A stretch of 45,808 nucleotides of DNA, from positions 1 through 45,808 of the forward strand of contig DYFX01000002.1 of the NCBI GenBank assembly GCA_020724945.1. The letters run 5' to 3'. This stretch comes from Candidatus Paceibacter sp. (GTDB taxonomy: Bacteria; Patescibacteriota; Patescibacteriia; SG8-24; DYFX01). Positions 21,801-28,962 of this stretch are shown here, in pieces (position 1 is the first letter of the stretch; each line of letters begins with the position of its first letter). The notes below the pieces were generated by a model, which saw nothing but the letters and a program-made list of their open reading frames with translations, was not told where the DNA came from and ran no database searches. The position numbers and the translations under genes were made by a program.

Positions 21801-21819
21801 TCTTCATATGCACAGGCAT
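18814..21819 (-). CDS. Large secreted multidomain protein with a CPR-type surface domain and a carbohydrate-active toroid
   Basis: 1001 residues. Signal peptide MKNAAVRVLVLALMFSMSLA, cleaved near ASAAP. Domain 1 (about 35-150) reads AVYYYATDGKRYVFPNERVF...GGNVTYRPGYKMIKIDTDPKVYAVAKGG, a module I associate with patescibacterial exported proteins. A Pro/Ala/Ser/Glu linker follows. Domain 2 (about 225-385) looks like a carbohydrate-binding beta sandwich (VDPGFELSLGGFEPNGSSDG). A second linker has tandem PTPSPTPS repeats. The C-terminal ~590 residues begin VTVTLHPSSDAVGTTRRVSF and contain a helical toroid (FYNGYLRTGNVDMLREANRAANHYAQ), resembling exo-rhamnogalacturonan lyase (PcRGLX/YetA-like) proteins; this is tentative. 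The -10 TATACT (21840-21835) favours the ATG at 21819; 21807 is an alternative that leaves the signal peptide intact. Confidence 0.75.
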   Translation of the reverse strand: MPVHMKNAAVRVLVLALMFSMSLAGVPAPASAAPTQGSLIKRADHPAVYYYATDGKRYVFPNERVFKTWYADFSGVQTVTADEMASIGIGGNVTYRPGYKMIKIDTDPKVYAVAKGGVIRHVSSEAVAAAVFGADWSALIDDIPDAFFVNYAQGAAILSASEYSREAELAAATSINADKNLGASPVDSTPPPPPSGDPAPAPSPEPEPVPAPAPAPSGALPTVPTGYELVDLIVDPGFELSLGGFEPNGSSDGTVAHETANPIVGAKSLRVNLNRWGRIRHYRDYAWEAGPYADSLTAKAKVRVESGSSSTKKLEVCAIAYLQGDANPKSKCQDYPIAASTVVDVFQSLPLAGAQLDRVLFQFKLNDDGTISAVTEDAHFYVVQKKSSAPAPSPTPTPAPTPSPTPSPTPSPTPSPSTDLEAAGFVTRPTGWRSMTAEMDMRNDVSSNGAAANASAKDVTVTLHPSSDAVGTTRRVSFGLPLAPGTLVNAANVKVTNASGQEIPAFVRSLGAWEHMPAQALLCNGLSATGNPGIRSVLVQFDMNFASTAPVTVTVGLNRARTQSLPSETPVADTYRVVNDGTYAPSVNTSGLTIREPRVLAAIDHEYLSCASLVPMVNLAGTRSYMADSDQATDDFFYSLINRHSEKQSWPVTSGDDIIDFYTDPEPWLYDRAQTFYNGYLRTGNVDMLREANRAANHYAQNLYGPSDCAGTYYPYCVGSFKLKNPSPTNSWHDLKYSYSENLLTNYLLNGDASLLPKIGHISWGFEFHINLEGAGETERHRGYALLAHAVDAELTGSAHQRSVVNDAIAAMRARQTTAGPGGAPANGCFNYPPEDQANTFSPWMSSLLAYGFLRSHHAVGNATVPAALVDLARCEVNRGVAQRGAEDGPMRVGRWYPYYIAYSYGAKGDPEDNAYNGFEHALDVSVPIALGAYFTTDAGQKASFSAMVKELLLTHDESIDYWTRDSTGRSKYRANPPRKYLWQYKNSNLVGWGLDGKGTY
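20582..20621 (-). repeat. 12-bp tandem repeat encoding a Pro-Ser-Pro-Thr linker
   Basis: GTCGGGGAAGGG repeated three times in perfect register, then degenerating, within the secreted protein gene. It encodes the PSPT linker and is a likely site of length variation. Confidence 0.85.
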
Positions 21820-21896
21820 GAATGGGAAAGCGCGAGTATATCAAGACGGCTCGGACGATGGAACACTCAAGCCAAGACGCGGACGCGCGACTCTTC

Positions 21897-23015
21897 TTAC
21901 CGGCGGGACGGGATGCGCGCGTAGAGTTCGGAAGTCCGCCGTGCGATGGCGTCCCAATCGTATTCCCGGCGGATCCAGTCGCGGGCGCGCGCTCCGCGTT
22001 CCTCGACGATCTCGGGGTGGTTCAGCAGTTCGCGGATCTTGGCGCGCAGGTCTTCGACATCGGCGTTCACGAAGGTCAGGCCGCTGTGGTCGATGGATTC
22101 CATGTTCTCGGGGATGTCGGAGACGAGCACGGTGCGTCCCGCCGACATCGCCTCGAGGATGGAGATCGAAAGACCCTCCGCCTCGGACGGATGCGCGTAG
22201 ATGTAGGCGTTGGCGTAGAGCTGGTCGAGCGCCTTGCCGGACTGGAAGCCCGTGAAGACGATGGCGGAGTTGCCCTCGCTCAAGGCGCGGAGCTCCTCGG
22301 CGTAGTCGCTGTGCGCGTCGCCGGAGCCGACGATGACCAGCTTCATCCGGTCCTCGAATCCGTCGAAGGCCTGCACGAGGTGATGGATGCCCTTCGGCCG
22401 CACGAGGCGCGCGACCGTCAGGATGTAGCCGCCCGGCTTCAGTCCCCACCGCGCGAGCAGGTCGCTGCCGGGATGCGCCTTCAGCGCGGCGCCGTTCGGG
22501 ATGTACGCGACATCCCTCGACAGCTTCTCCTTGCAATACCGCTTGATGCTGCGCGAGACGGCGATGGCGGCGTGCGGGAAACGCGTCGCGGCCCACTCGC
22601 CGTAGCGCAGGTACTGCCGCGCGAAGAAACCCCACTTCCGGTTCTGCCGGTCGAGGCTGTGGATCGTGACGACGACCCGCGCCTTCGGCTTGAAGACGCG
22701 CGGGATCCAGGCGAGCGTCGCGGGTCCGACGCCGTGGTAATGGATGATGTCTGCCGGCCGGACGAGCGCCGAGAGGGTCGCGAAGAAGGTGTGCGTCAGC
22801 GTGTCGAGCGAGCGCGTGGGGATCGACGGCGCGCGGCGCAGCTTCACGCCTCCGTACTCCCCCGTGCGCGTCGCGGCGTAGCGGGGACGCACATAGCAGG
22901 TGACCTCGTGCCCGAGCGCGACGAGGCGCTTGGCGAGCTCGTCGACATGCCGCTCGATGCCGCCCGCATCGGCGCCGACGGGGAGCCCTTTCTGTCCGAT
23001 CATCACGATCCTCAT
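21897..23015 (-). CDS. GT4-family glycosyltransferase
   Basis: 372 residues with the two Rossmann-like domains of GT-B enzymes. N-terminal MRIVMIGQKGLPVGADAGGIERHVDELAKRL is the acceptor-domain start with the glycine loop common in GT4. The C-terminal donor domain has VARLVRPKGIHHLVQAF and, further on, AHPSEAEGLSISILEAMSAG, the EX7E motif that contacts the sugar nucleotide. It likely adds a sugar to a surface glycan; donor and acceptor are unknown. Start 23015 is preferred to 23033 because TACCAT lies 8 nt upstream, giving a leaderless mRNA, and because conserved sequence starts there. Its 3' neighbour is the large exported protein, so a surface-polysaccharide context is plausible. Confidence 0.92.
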   Translation of the reverse strand: MRIVMIGQKGLPVGADAGGIERHVDELAKRLVALGHEVTCYVRPRYAATRTGEYGGVKLRRAPSIPTRSLDTLTHTFFATLSALVRPADIIHYHGVGPATLAWIPRVFKPKARVVVTIHSLDRQNRKWGFFARQYLRYGEWAATRFPHAAIAVSRSIKRYCKEKLSRDVAYIPNGAALKAHPGSDLLARWGLKPGGYILTVARLVRPKGIHHLVQAFDGFEDRMKLVIVGSGDAHSDYAEELRALSEGNSAIVFTGFQSGKALDQLYANAYIYAHPSEAEGLSISILEAMSAGRTVLVSDIPENMESIDHSGLTFVNADVEDLRAKIRELLNHPEIVEERGARARDWIRREYDWDAIARRTSELYARIPSRR

Positions 23016-23043
23016 ATGCCCGTATGGTAGCACGGGAACGCGA

Positions 23044-23065
23044 AACGCCGCCCGGAGGCGGCGTT
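23044..23065 (-). terminator. Terminator of the ABC-F gene
   Basis: AACGCCGCC/GGCGGCGTT stem, 9 bp with CGGA loop, followed on the minus strand by TCGCGTTC. U tract weak. Confidence 0.55.
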
Positions 23066-24528
23066 CACAGGGCTCCCAGGTCGACGCGGGCGTCGAGGCG
23101 GATCTGGGAGACGAACTCGGGGATGTGGCTCACCATGATCATCGCGCCCTTGTATTCGTCGAGGGCCTTGGCGATGACGGGCAGGTGGCGGAAGTTGATG
23201 TGGTTGGTGGGCTCGTCGAGGATGAGCAGGCCCGGGCGCATCAGCACGAGGCTGGCGAAGGCCAGGAGGCCTTTCTGCCCTTCGGACAGGTTCGCGATCT
23301 TCGTCGCGAGCGCCTTGCCGTCGAGCAGGAACCCCGCGGCGATGGAGCGCAGGTCGCGCTCGCTCTTCTGCGCCATGATGCCGTAGAGGAAGTCGTAGCC
23401 CGTCTTCTCGAAGTCGAGCGTCGAGAAGTCCTGGCGGTAGTAGCCGACGACGATGTCCTTGCCGAACTCGACGCCTTCGGCGGTGCGCTGATAGATCTTC
23501 TCGAGGAGCGTGCTCTTGCCGATGCCGTTGGGACCTTCGAGCAGGAGATGCGTGCCGCGGCCGAGCTGGAGGTCGACCTCCTTCACGACCGGCTCCCCTG
23601 CCTTGATGATGCCCACCTTGGTGATGGACAGGATCTTGCCGTTGAAATCGAAATCGAATTCCTGGACGGGGACGGTGAAGTCGCGGATGGTGCGGTCCTC
23701 CTGGCGGACCTCGACCATGCTCTCCTCCGCCTCTTCGGCGGCCTCGCGCATGCGCTTGGCGACCGAACGGAGCTTGCCGCCCTTGTGCGCGAAGACCTCG
23801 GCCTGCTCGCGCTTCTTGCGGATCTCGGCCTCGGCGCGGGCGTTCTGCTGGCGTTCGCGCTCGATGCGCTGGGAGATCTCCTCGACGACATTCAGGTAGT
23901 TGCCGACATACTGCTCGATCTTGTGCGTACGCGCGTCGAGATAGATGACGCCGTCGGTGAAGGCGTTCAGGAACTCGGCGTCGTGCGAGATGACGATGAC
24001 GGTCTTCTCGTACATCATCAGGAACCCGGTGAGGTGCTCGATGCCCGCCTGATCGAGGTTGTTGGTGGGCTCGTCGAGCAGGAGGATGTCGGGGTCCTGG
24101 ATGAGCGCGTACGCCAGGAGGAGGCGCGCCTGCTGGCCGCCGGAGTGGGCGCGCAGCGGCTTCGCGGTATCGGTCACGAGGTTCACGGCGTCGAGGACCT
24201 CGGCGATGCGCTTGTCGAGGTTGTACGGGACCGTCTCGAAGGTGCCGGCGAACCAGTCGCGGACCGTCATGTCCATCTGCTCGGCCGGGATGACCTGCTT
24301 GGCGATGCCGACCATGGCGTCCTGCGGCGTCTTGAAGATGCCGCCGGACTTGGGCTTGAGCTCGCCCAGGATCAGCTTGAAGAGCGTCGACTTGCCCGCG
24401 CCGTTCTGCCCCATGAGCGCGATGCGGTTGCCGTCGCGCACGGAAAAGCTGGCCTCATCGAGGATGGGCCTGGTCTCTCCGTAGTCGAAGCTGACTTCGC
24501 TGAAGCGAAGGACGACATGGTCTGCCAT
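23065..24528 (-). CDS. ABC-F family ATPase (ribosome-associated, two ABC domains)
   Basis: 487 residues in one chain, no membrane segment. ABC1 has Walker A GQNGAGKST, signature HSGGQQARLLLA and Walker B DILLLDEPTNNLD. A charged linker (QRIERERQQNARAEAEIRKK) separates it from ABC2 with GPNGIGKST, LSEGQKGLLAFASL and LLILDEPTNHINF. These identify an ABC-F protein, a family that acts on ribosomes in translation quality control or antibiotic resistance. The second signature LSEGQ replaces the canonical LSGGQ. The length is at the short end for ABC-F (usually 500-650). Start 24528 follows TATCCT 9 nt upstream; the longer open frame overlaps the cold-shock gene and is not coding. Confidence 0.93.
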   Translation of the reverse strand: MADHVVLRFSEVSFDYGETRPILDEASFSVRDGNRIALMGQNGAGKSTLFKLILGELKPKSGGIFKTPQDAMVGIAKQVIPAEQMDMTVRDWFAGTFETVPYNLDKRIAEVLDAVNLVTDTAKPLRAHSGGQQARLLLAYALIQDPDILLLDEPTNNLDQAGIEHLTGFLMMYEKTVIVISHDAEFLNAFTDGVIYLDARTHKIEQYVGNYLNVVEEISQRIERERQQNARAEAEIRKKREQAEVFAHKGGKLRSVAKRMREAAEEAEESMVEVRQEDRTIRDFTVPVQEFDFDFNGKILSITKVGIIKAGEPVVKEVDLQLGRGTHLLLEGPNGIGKSTLLEKIYQRTAEGVEFGKDIVVGYYRQDFSTLDFEKTGYDFLYGIMAQKSERDLRSIAAGFLLDGKALATKIANLSEGQKGLLAFASLVLMRPGLLILDEPTNHINFRHLPVIAKALDEYKGAMIMVSHIPEFVSQIRLDARVDLGAL

Positions 24529-24584
24529 AACGCGGGTAGGATACGCGGTTTTGCCGGTCTTGGCAAGAGGCGCCCGGACAAACG

Positions 24585-24606
24585 AAAACGCCCCTTGCGG
24601 GGCGCT
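24585..24606 (-). terminator. Rho-independent terminator of the cold-shock gene
   Basis: Minus strand CGCCCC-GCAA-GGGGCG followed by TTTTCG; 14 nt after the csp stop. Confidence 0.8.
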
Positions 24607-24619
24607 TCCGGAGCGGCCG

Positions 24620-24817
24620 TTAGGCGCGCTGAACGTTCGTGGCGCGGGGGCCCTTCTCGGACTCCTCCGTGTCGAAGGAAACCTTGTCACCCGGCTTGAG
24701 CTCGTCGAAGTTGACGCCGACGAGGCCCGTCTGGTGGAAGAAGAGGTCCTTGCCTCCGTCATCCGGGGTGATAAAGCCGAAACCCTTCTCGTTCATGGTC
24801 TTGACGGAACCGGTCAT
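24620..24817 (-). CDS. Cold-shock domain protein
   Basis: 65 residues, full length for the Csp family. One OB fold with RNP1 KGFGFITPDD and RNP2-like DLFFHQTGL; GDKVSFDTEESEKGPRATNV ends the fold. It binds single-stranded RNA or DNA as a chaperone. The first residues (MTGSVKTMNEKGFGF) match typical CspA-type starts. The single-gene unit has its own terminator. Confidence 0.95.
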   Translation of the reverse strand: MTGSVKTMNEKGFGFITPDDGGKDLFFHQTGLVGVNFDELKPGDKVSFDTEESEKGPRATNVQRA

Positions 24818-24925
24818 GTGTTTGGTCTACGATGATTAACCCATCCTTTATAGCACAAGGGGGTGAACCTGTCAATGGGGCGGGCGGCTTCCCGCCCCGG
24901 CAGGTTCTGCTATGATGCGCGCCGT

Positions 24926-25912
24926 ATGGATCCCCTCGCCGAGCGCGCCGCCAGGCACGCGTCCGACATCGTCGCCTTGGCCCTGAAGCACGAGCCTGCC
25001 CGTAAGGCGCTCGTGGTCTTCGACCTGCGCTGTCCCCTCTCACGGCTGGTCACCGACGCCTATCGCGCGGCCCTGCCGGACGCCCGCTACATCGACTACG
25101 ACGCCGCCACGAAGGAGGAGGTCATGGCGGCCATCGACCTGCTGAACCCCAAGGATCTCGTGGTGATGATCCAGTCGATGACCTTCCGGCTGGACGATTT
25201 CCGCATCCGCATCGAGCTCTTCAAGCGCGGCCTGGCCGTCGTCGAGCACATGCATCTCGAGCGCGCGACCGACGACCGGCAGATCGCCATCTATGTCGAC
25301 GCCATGGCCTATGACCCGGAGTATTATCGGCCGCTCGGGCGGGCGCTCAAGGCGAAGATCGACGCGGCGGAGACGGTGAAGGTCGTCTGCGACGGCGCGA
25401 CGCTGACCTACGAGGGCGGCATGGAGCCGACGAAGCTGAACATCGGCGACTACGACGGGATGACGAATGTCGGCGGCACCTTCCCCATCGGCGAGGTCTT
25501 CAGCGAGCCGCGCGATCTCGCGCGCGTGAACGGCGAGGTGAAGCTCTTCGCCTTCGCGGGCGTCGACCACCTGGTGCAGCTGCACGAACCGTTCACGGTA
25601 CGCATCGAGAAGGGGCTCGTCGTCTCGCACGAGGGGCCGCCGTCCTTCCAGGAGGTGCTCGACCAGATCGCCGCCGACGAGCAGGTGATGGTGCGCGAGT
25701 TCGGCATCGGCCTCAATCCGGCGATGGGCAAGGACCGCGTCCTCAAGGACATCACCGCCTTCGAACGGCAGAAGGGCCTGCACCTCTCGCTCGGCGAGAA
25801 GCACGGCGTCTACAAGAAGCCGGGATTCAACCCCAAGAAGACGCATTTCCACATCGATGTCTTCGTCGATGTCGAGCGCATCGAGCTCGACGGCGAGGCG
25901 CTCGTCTACTGA
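24926..25912 (+). CDS. M29-like aminopeptidase
   Basis: 328 residues. The C-terminal half reads GIGLNPAMGKDRVLKDITAF...LHLSLGEKHGVYKK...KTHFHIDVFVD, which resembles the metal-binding part of M29 (AmpS/PepS) aminopeptidases, with the closing His-Ile-Asp group; EPFTVRIEKGLVV also fits. The N-terminal half (about 1-130) is less typical. It probably removes N-terminal residues from peptides in the cytosol; the exact metal ligands (Glu, Glu, His, His, Asp) cannot all be assigned by eye. Start at 24926: TATGAT lies 9 nt upstream and the longer frame is low-quality. Confidence 0.75.
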   Translation: MDPLAERAARHASDIVALALKHEPARKALVVFDLRCPLSRLVTDAYRAALPDARYIDYDAATKEEVMAAIDLLNPKDLVVMIQSMTFRLDDFRIRIELFKRGLAVVEHMHLERATDDRQIAIYVDAMAYDPEYYRPLGRALKAKIDAAETVKVVCDGATLTYEGGMEPTKLNIGDYDGMTNVGGTFPIGEVFSEPRDLARVNGEVKLFAFAGVDHLVQLHEPFTVRIEKGLVVSHEGPPSFQEVLDQIAADEQVMVREFGIGLNPAMGKDRVLKDITAFERQKGLHLSLGEKHGVYKKPGFNPKKTHFHIDVFVDVERIELDGEALVY

Positions 25913-25960
25913 AACGCGCGGCCGCGCGCGAGGCCGCGCGTTTTGCTATGATGCCCGCAT

Positions 25961-26404
25961 ATGCGATTCCCCCACCGCCGCCAGATCAACGATTGGTACT
26001 GCGGACCGGCAACCCTGCAGATGATCCTGTCGGGTTTCGGCATCCGCGCGTCGCAGGAAGCGCTGGCGCGGACCTCCGGGACGAACGAGCGGCACGGCAC
26101 GCCGCGGGCGGGGTTGCTCCGCGCCTTGCGCGCCCACGGGCTGCGGGGATCGGCGCGACACGGGCGTGGCCTCGAGGAACTCGACGCCGCCGTCCTGTCC
26201 GGCAAGGCCGTCATCGTCCTGTATGTCGAGAAGGAGGCCGACGAGGGCCACTACGCCGTCTTCCTGGGGACATCGAGGGGGCGCGTCCTGCTGAACGATC
26301 CCTGGCACGGCGCGCGCTACGCCCTGAAGCGCGGCGAATTCCTGAAACGCTGGCGCGGAAGCGCGAAACGCTGGACGCGCTGGGCGCTCGTCGTCGGGCG
26401 TTGA
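25961..26404 (+). CDS. C39-like cysteine peptidase
   Basis: 147 residues, one papain-like domain without ABC or membrane parts. QINDWYCGPATLQMILSGFG carries the oxyanion Gln and nucleophile Cys; GHYAVFLGTSRGRVLLNDPW holds the catalytic His and the Asn/Asp. This is the layout of C39-like peptidases, which cut leader peptides of exported peptides at double-glycine sites; stand-alone members have mixed roles. No peptide substrate gene is apparent nearby. TATGAT lies 8 nt before the ATG. Confidence 0.88.
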   Translation: MRFPHRRQINDWYCGPATLQMILSGFGIRASQEALARTSGTNERHGTPRAGLLRALRAHGLRGSARHGRGLEELDAAVLSGKAVIVLYVEKEADEGHYAVFLGTSRGRVLLNDPWHGARYALKRGEFLKRWRGSAKRWTRWALVVGR

Positions 26405-26427
26405 CGCTTCCGTCCGCCGCCGCCCCT

Positions 26428-26455
26428 GACCGGCCCGTTCGGGCCGGTCTTTTGG
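26428..26455 (+). terminator. Rho-independent terminator
   Basis: GACCGGCCC-GTTC-GGGCCGGTC followed by TTTT; the T run merges with the next gene's promoter (TATACT, 26456-26461). Confidence 0.85.
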
Positions 26456-26467
26456 TATACTCGAAGC

Positions 26468-26866
26468 ATGACGGACGCCGAACTCAAGAAACTCCTCCAG
26501 GACGCCAAGGTCATCGCCTCGGTCGGCCTTTCCTCCGATCCGGCGCGCGCTTCCTGGCGCGTGACGAAGTACCTGCTCGCGCAGGGGTACCGCATCATCC
26601 CGGTCAACCCCAACGAGACGGAGGTCCACGGCCAGAAGGCCTATCCGGACCTGAAGTCGGTGCCGGAGAAGGTCGACCTCGTGCAGATCTTCCGCCATCC
26701 GGACGCGGTGCCCCCGATCGTGGAGGACGCCATCGCCATCGGCGCCAAGGCCGTCTGGATGCAGGACGGCGCCGGCAGCCCCGAGGCCGCGAAGCGGGCG
26801 GAGGAGGCCGGACTCATCGCCGTCGTCGACGACTGCATGCTCCGCGTCCACGCGCGCGTGATGTGA
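26468..26866 (+). CDS. CoA-binding protein (YccU-like)
   Basis: 132 residues, one Rossmann-like CoA-binding domain. KVIASVGLSSDPARASWRVTKYL and GYRIIPVNPNETEVHGQKAYP match the CoA_binding_2 family, and GAKAVWMQDGAGSPEAAKRAEEAGL is its usual C-terminal part with the VDDCM cysteine. Function of stand-alone members is not settled; ligand binding is expected. TATACT ends 6 nt before the ATG, so the mRNA is leaderless. Confidence 0.92.
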   Translation: MTDAELKKLLQDAKVIASVGLSSDPARASWRVTKYLLAQGYRIIPVNPNETEVHGQKAYPDLKSVPEKVDLVQIFRHPDAVPPIVEDAIAIGAKAVWMQDGAGSPEAAKRAEEAGLIAVVDDCMLRVHARVM

Positions 26867-26883
26867 CGCGCGGGAACGCGAAC

Positions 26884-26906
26884 GGCGGACTTCAGTCCGC
26901 CTTTTT
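26884..26906 (+). terminator. Rho-independent terminator between convergent genes
   Basis: GGCGGAC-TTCA-GTCCGCC followed by TTTTTC. Confidence 0.85.
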
Positions 26907-26908
26907 CA

Positions 26909-28912
26909 TCACGGCTTCTTCTTCGAGAGCTCGTCCAGCCTCCGCCGCATCGCCTCGTTCTCGCGCTTCAGTTCCACCATCTTGATCTCGCGGCCCGTCG
27001 TGATCTTCACGAACTGCTCGAGCTCCTGGTTGCGGCGCGCCATCTCCTGCGCCGCCTTCACCTCCTCGCTGACATCATGGAAGACGCCGGTCACGAGCGT
27101 CCGTCCGCCGATTTCCGCCATCGAGGCGCTGATCTTGACGGGAATCCGCGTGCCGTCCTTGCGGTAGGCATACATCTGCTCCGGAACGACCTTGCCGGAC
27201 GCGATGTAGCGGCGGAAGTAGTCGGCGTAGCGTTCGCCGAGTCCCGGGGGGTGCAAGTCAGGCTGATGCAGGGCGAGGATCTCCTCGCGCGGGCGGCCGA
27301 TGAGCGCTTCGGCCTTGCGGTTGCAGTCGACGATGGCGCCGGTCTCGGCATCCGCCACGAAGATGGCGTCGTCGGCCAACTCGAAGAGCGTGCGGTATTT
27401 CTTCTCCGACTCGCTCACGCTGCGCTCCAAGCGGTCGCGTTCGGTGATGTCGATCATCGATCCCACGACGCGCGCCACGGAACCGTCGTCCGCATACAGG
27501 ATGTTCCCGCGATCGAGGACGACGACATAGCCGCCGTCCGGCTTCCGGAACCGGTACTCGCCGGTCCACAGGGCATCGCCCGCCTTGAACGCGGTCTCGA
27601 GGCTGCCCATCACGCGCTTCCGGTCGTCGGGATGGATCTTCTCTTCCCACCAGGAGATGTCCTCGGCCGCGCCCTTCGGGTCGTGGCCGATCATCGTTTT
27701 GAGGTTCTCGTTCCACCAGAGGCGCCGTCGCGGCACATCCCAATCGTAGATGACATCGTTGGTGGCCCTGGTGATGATCTCGAACCGCTCTTCGGCGAGC
27801 CGGAGTTCCGTCTCGCGCGCCTTGCGGCGGGCGAGCGTGATGGGCGCCGTGATGACCTCGACATCGACGACGCTCCCGTCCGCGCGCAGGAACTTCTCCT
27901 CGACCATCGGCGCGCTGCGGCCATGCGCCACCTCGCCCTCCACGCGGCTGCGGACGAGCTCCCGATACTCCGGATGCACGACCTTGTAGATGGCGTCGCC
28001 GATCAGCGCTTCGGCCGACGGAGCATCGATCATATCGACGAAGGCCTTGTTGACATAGATGAACTTGGCGTCTTGGTGGATGGCGACGCCGAGCGGCGAG
28101 GTTTCGATCAGCGTGCGGTACCGATCCTCGCTCTCCGCGCGCGACTCCTCGGCGCGCTTGCGTTCGGTGATGTCCTGCGTCATGCCGACCATCTGCCGAG
28201 GCTTGCCGTCGGCGCCGAAGATGACCTCGGCTTCCTGGTGGACCCATCGGATGTCCCCGTCCGGACGGATGATGCGGTGCTCGACATCGTATTCCGCATC
28301 GCCGGACAAGGCATCCCGGCTGGCCTTGCGGACATAGTCGAGGTCGGAAGGATGGACCAGCTTGAAGAAGGTCTCGACCTTTCCGTCGAACTCCTTTTCC
28401 GTCAGGCCGAAGATCCGGTAGGCCCCTTCGCTCCAGACGAGCTTCCCTTCCTGCGAAGGGTCGGAGTACCAGATGCCGAAGCGCGCCGCCTTTTCGGCGA
28501 GCTTGAGCACGCGATCGGTCTCTCCCATCTTCCGCACGAGCCGCTCGCGGTCGGTCACATCGGTGGCGATGGAGATCGCGGCCGTGACCTTGCCGGAACG
28601 GTCGCGGACCGGGCTCAACCAGACATCGACCGAGCGGCCGCGGACATCCAAGGTCGCGCTGACCGTCTCTCCCCGGAAGACGCGCCGCAGGAGCTCCGGG
28701 ATGCGCTTCTCCTCGGCGAACGCTTCGGCCGCGTTCGCGCCGACGAGGGACTCCACCCCTTCGCCGAGCAGCTCCAAACCCTTCCCGGCCACGAACAGCA
28801 TCCGGCCGTCCTCGCCCAGCACGGCGATCGAGACCGGCGCGTTCTTGATGATGGCCTGGAACGCCTGTTCCGGCGTCAGGATCGGCTTCCCGTGCTCGCG
28901 GTCGGGCGTCAT
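26909..28912 (-). CDS. PAS-repeat sensor protein without recognised output domain
   Basis: 667 residues. Five PAS/PAC units follow one another at about 10-130, 135-255, 265-380, 385-505 and 510-625; several end with the expected ITER-type linkers (MVGMTQDITERKRAEESRAE, VVGSMIDITERDRLERS). The second and fourth have PAS_3-like features (HPSDLDYV, HPDDRKRV). The C-terminal 40 residues form a heptad-like coiled coil (EIKMVELKRENEAMRRRLDE). No HisKA, HATPase, GGDEF or EAL motif and no membrane helix is present, so it is a cytosolic sensor that must act through a partner. Start at 28912: TATACT lies 8 nt upstream; promoter region is shared with the divergent antiporter gene. Confidence 0.88.
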   Translation of the reverse strand: MTPDREHGKPILTPEQAFQAIIKNAPVSIAVLGEDGRMLFVAGKGLELLGEGVESLVGANAAEAFAEEKRIPELLRRVFRGETVSATLDVRGRSVDVWLSPVRDRSGKVTAAISIATDVTDRERLVRKMGETDRVLKLAEKAARFGIWYSDPSQEGKLVWSEGAYRIFGLTEKEFDGKVETFFKLVHPSDLDYVRKASRDALSGDAEYDVEHRIIRPDGDIRWVHQEAEVIFGADGKPRQMVGMTQDITERKRAEESRAESEDRYRTLIETSPLGVAIHQDAKFIYVNKAFVDMIDAPSAEALIGDAIYKVVHPEYRELVRSRVEGEVAHGRSAPMVEEKFLRADGSVVDVEVITAPITLARRKARETELRLAEERFEIITRATNDVIYDWDVPRRRLWWNENLKTMIGHDPKGAAEDISWWEEKIHPDDRKRVMGSLETAFKAGDALWTGEYRFRKPDGGYVVVLDRGNILYADDGSVARVVGSMIDITERDRLERSVSESEKKYRTLFELADDAIFVADAETGAIVDCNRKAEALIGRPREEILALHQPDLHPPGLGERYADYFRRYIASGKVVPEQMYAYRKDGTRIPVKISASMAEIGGRTLVTGVFHDVSEEVKAAQEMARRNQELEQFVKITTGREIKMVELKRENEAMRRRLDELSKKKP

Positions 28913-28920
28913 ATGACGCC

Positions 28921-28956
28921 AGTATACCAAAGAAGCCGCGCGCGGTCTGATATACT
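28921..28956. promoter_or_regulatory. Divergent promoters of the PAS sensor and antiporter genes
   Basis: Minus-strand TATACT (28926-28921) ends 8 nt before the sensor ATG; plus-strand TATACT (28951-28956) ends 6 nt before the antiporter ATG. Only 50 bases separate the two start codons, so -35 regions overlap and joint control is likely. Confidence 0.65.
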
Positions 28957-28962
28957 GTTCCC

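Noticed and set aside
24529..24762. N-terminal extension of the ABC-F protein
   Set aside because: It overlaps the cold-shock gene and its terminator on the same strand and is Ser/Arg-rich; the conserved start is at 24528.
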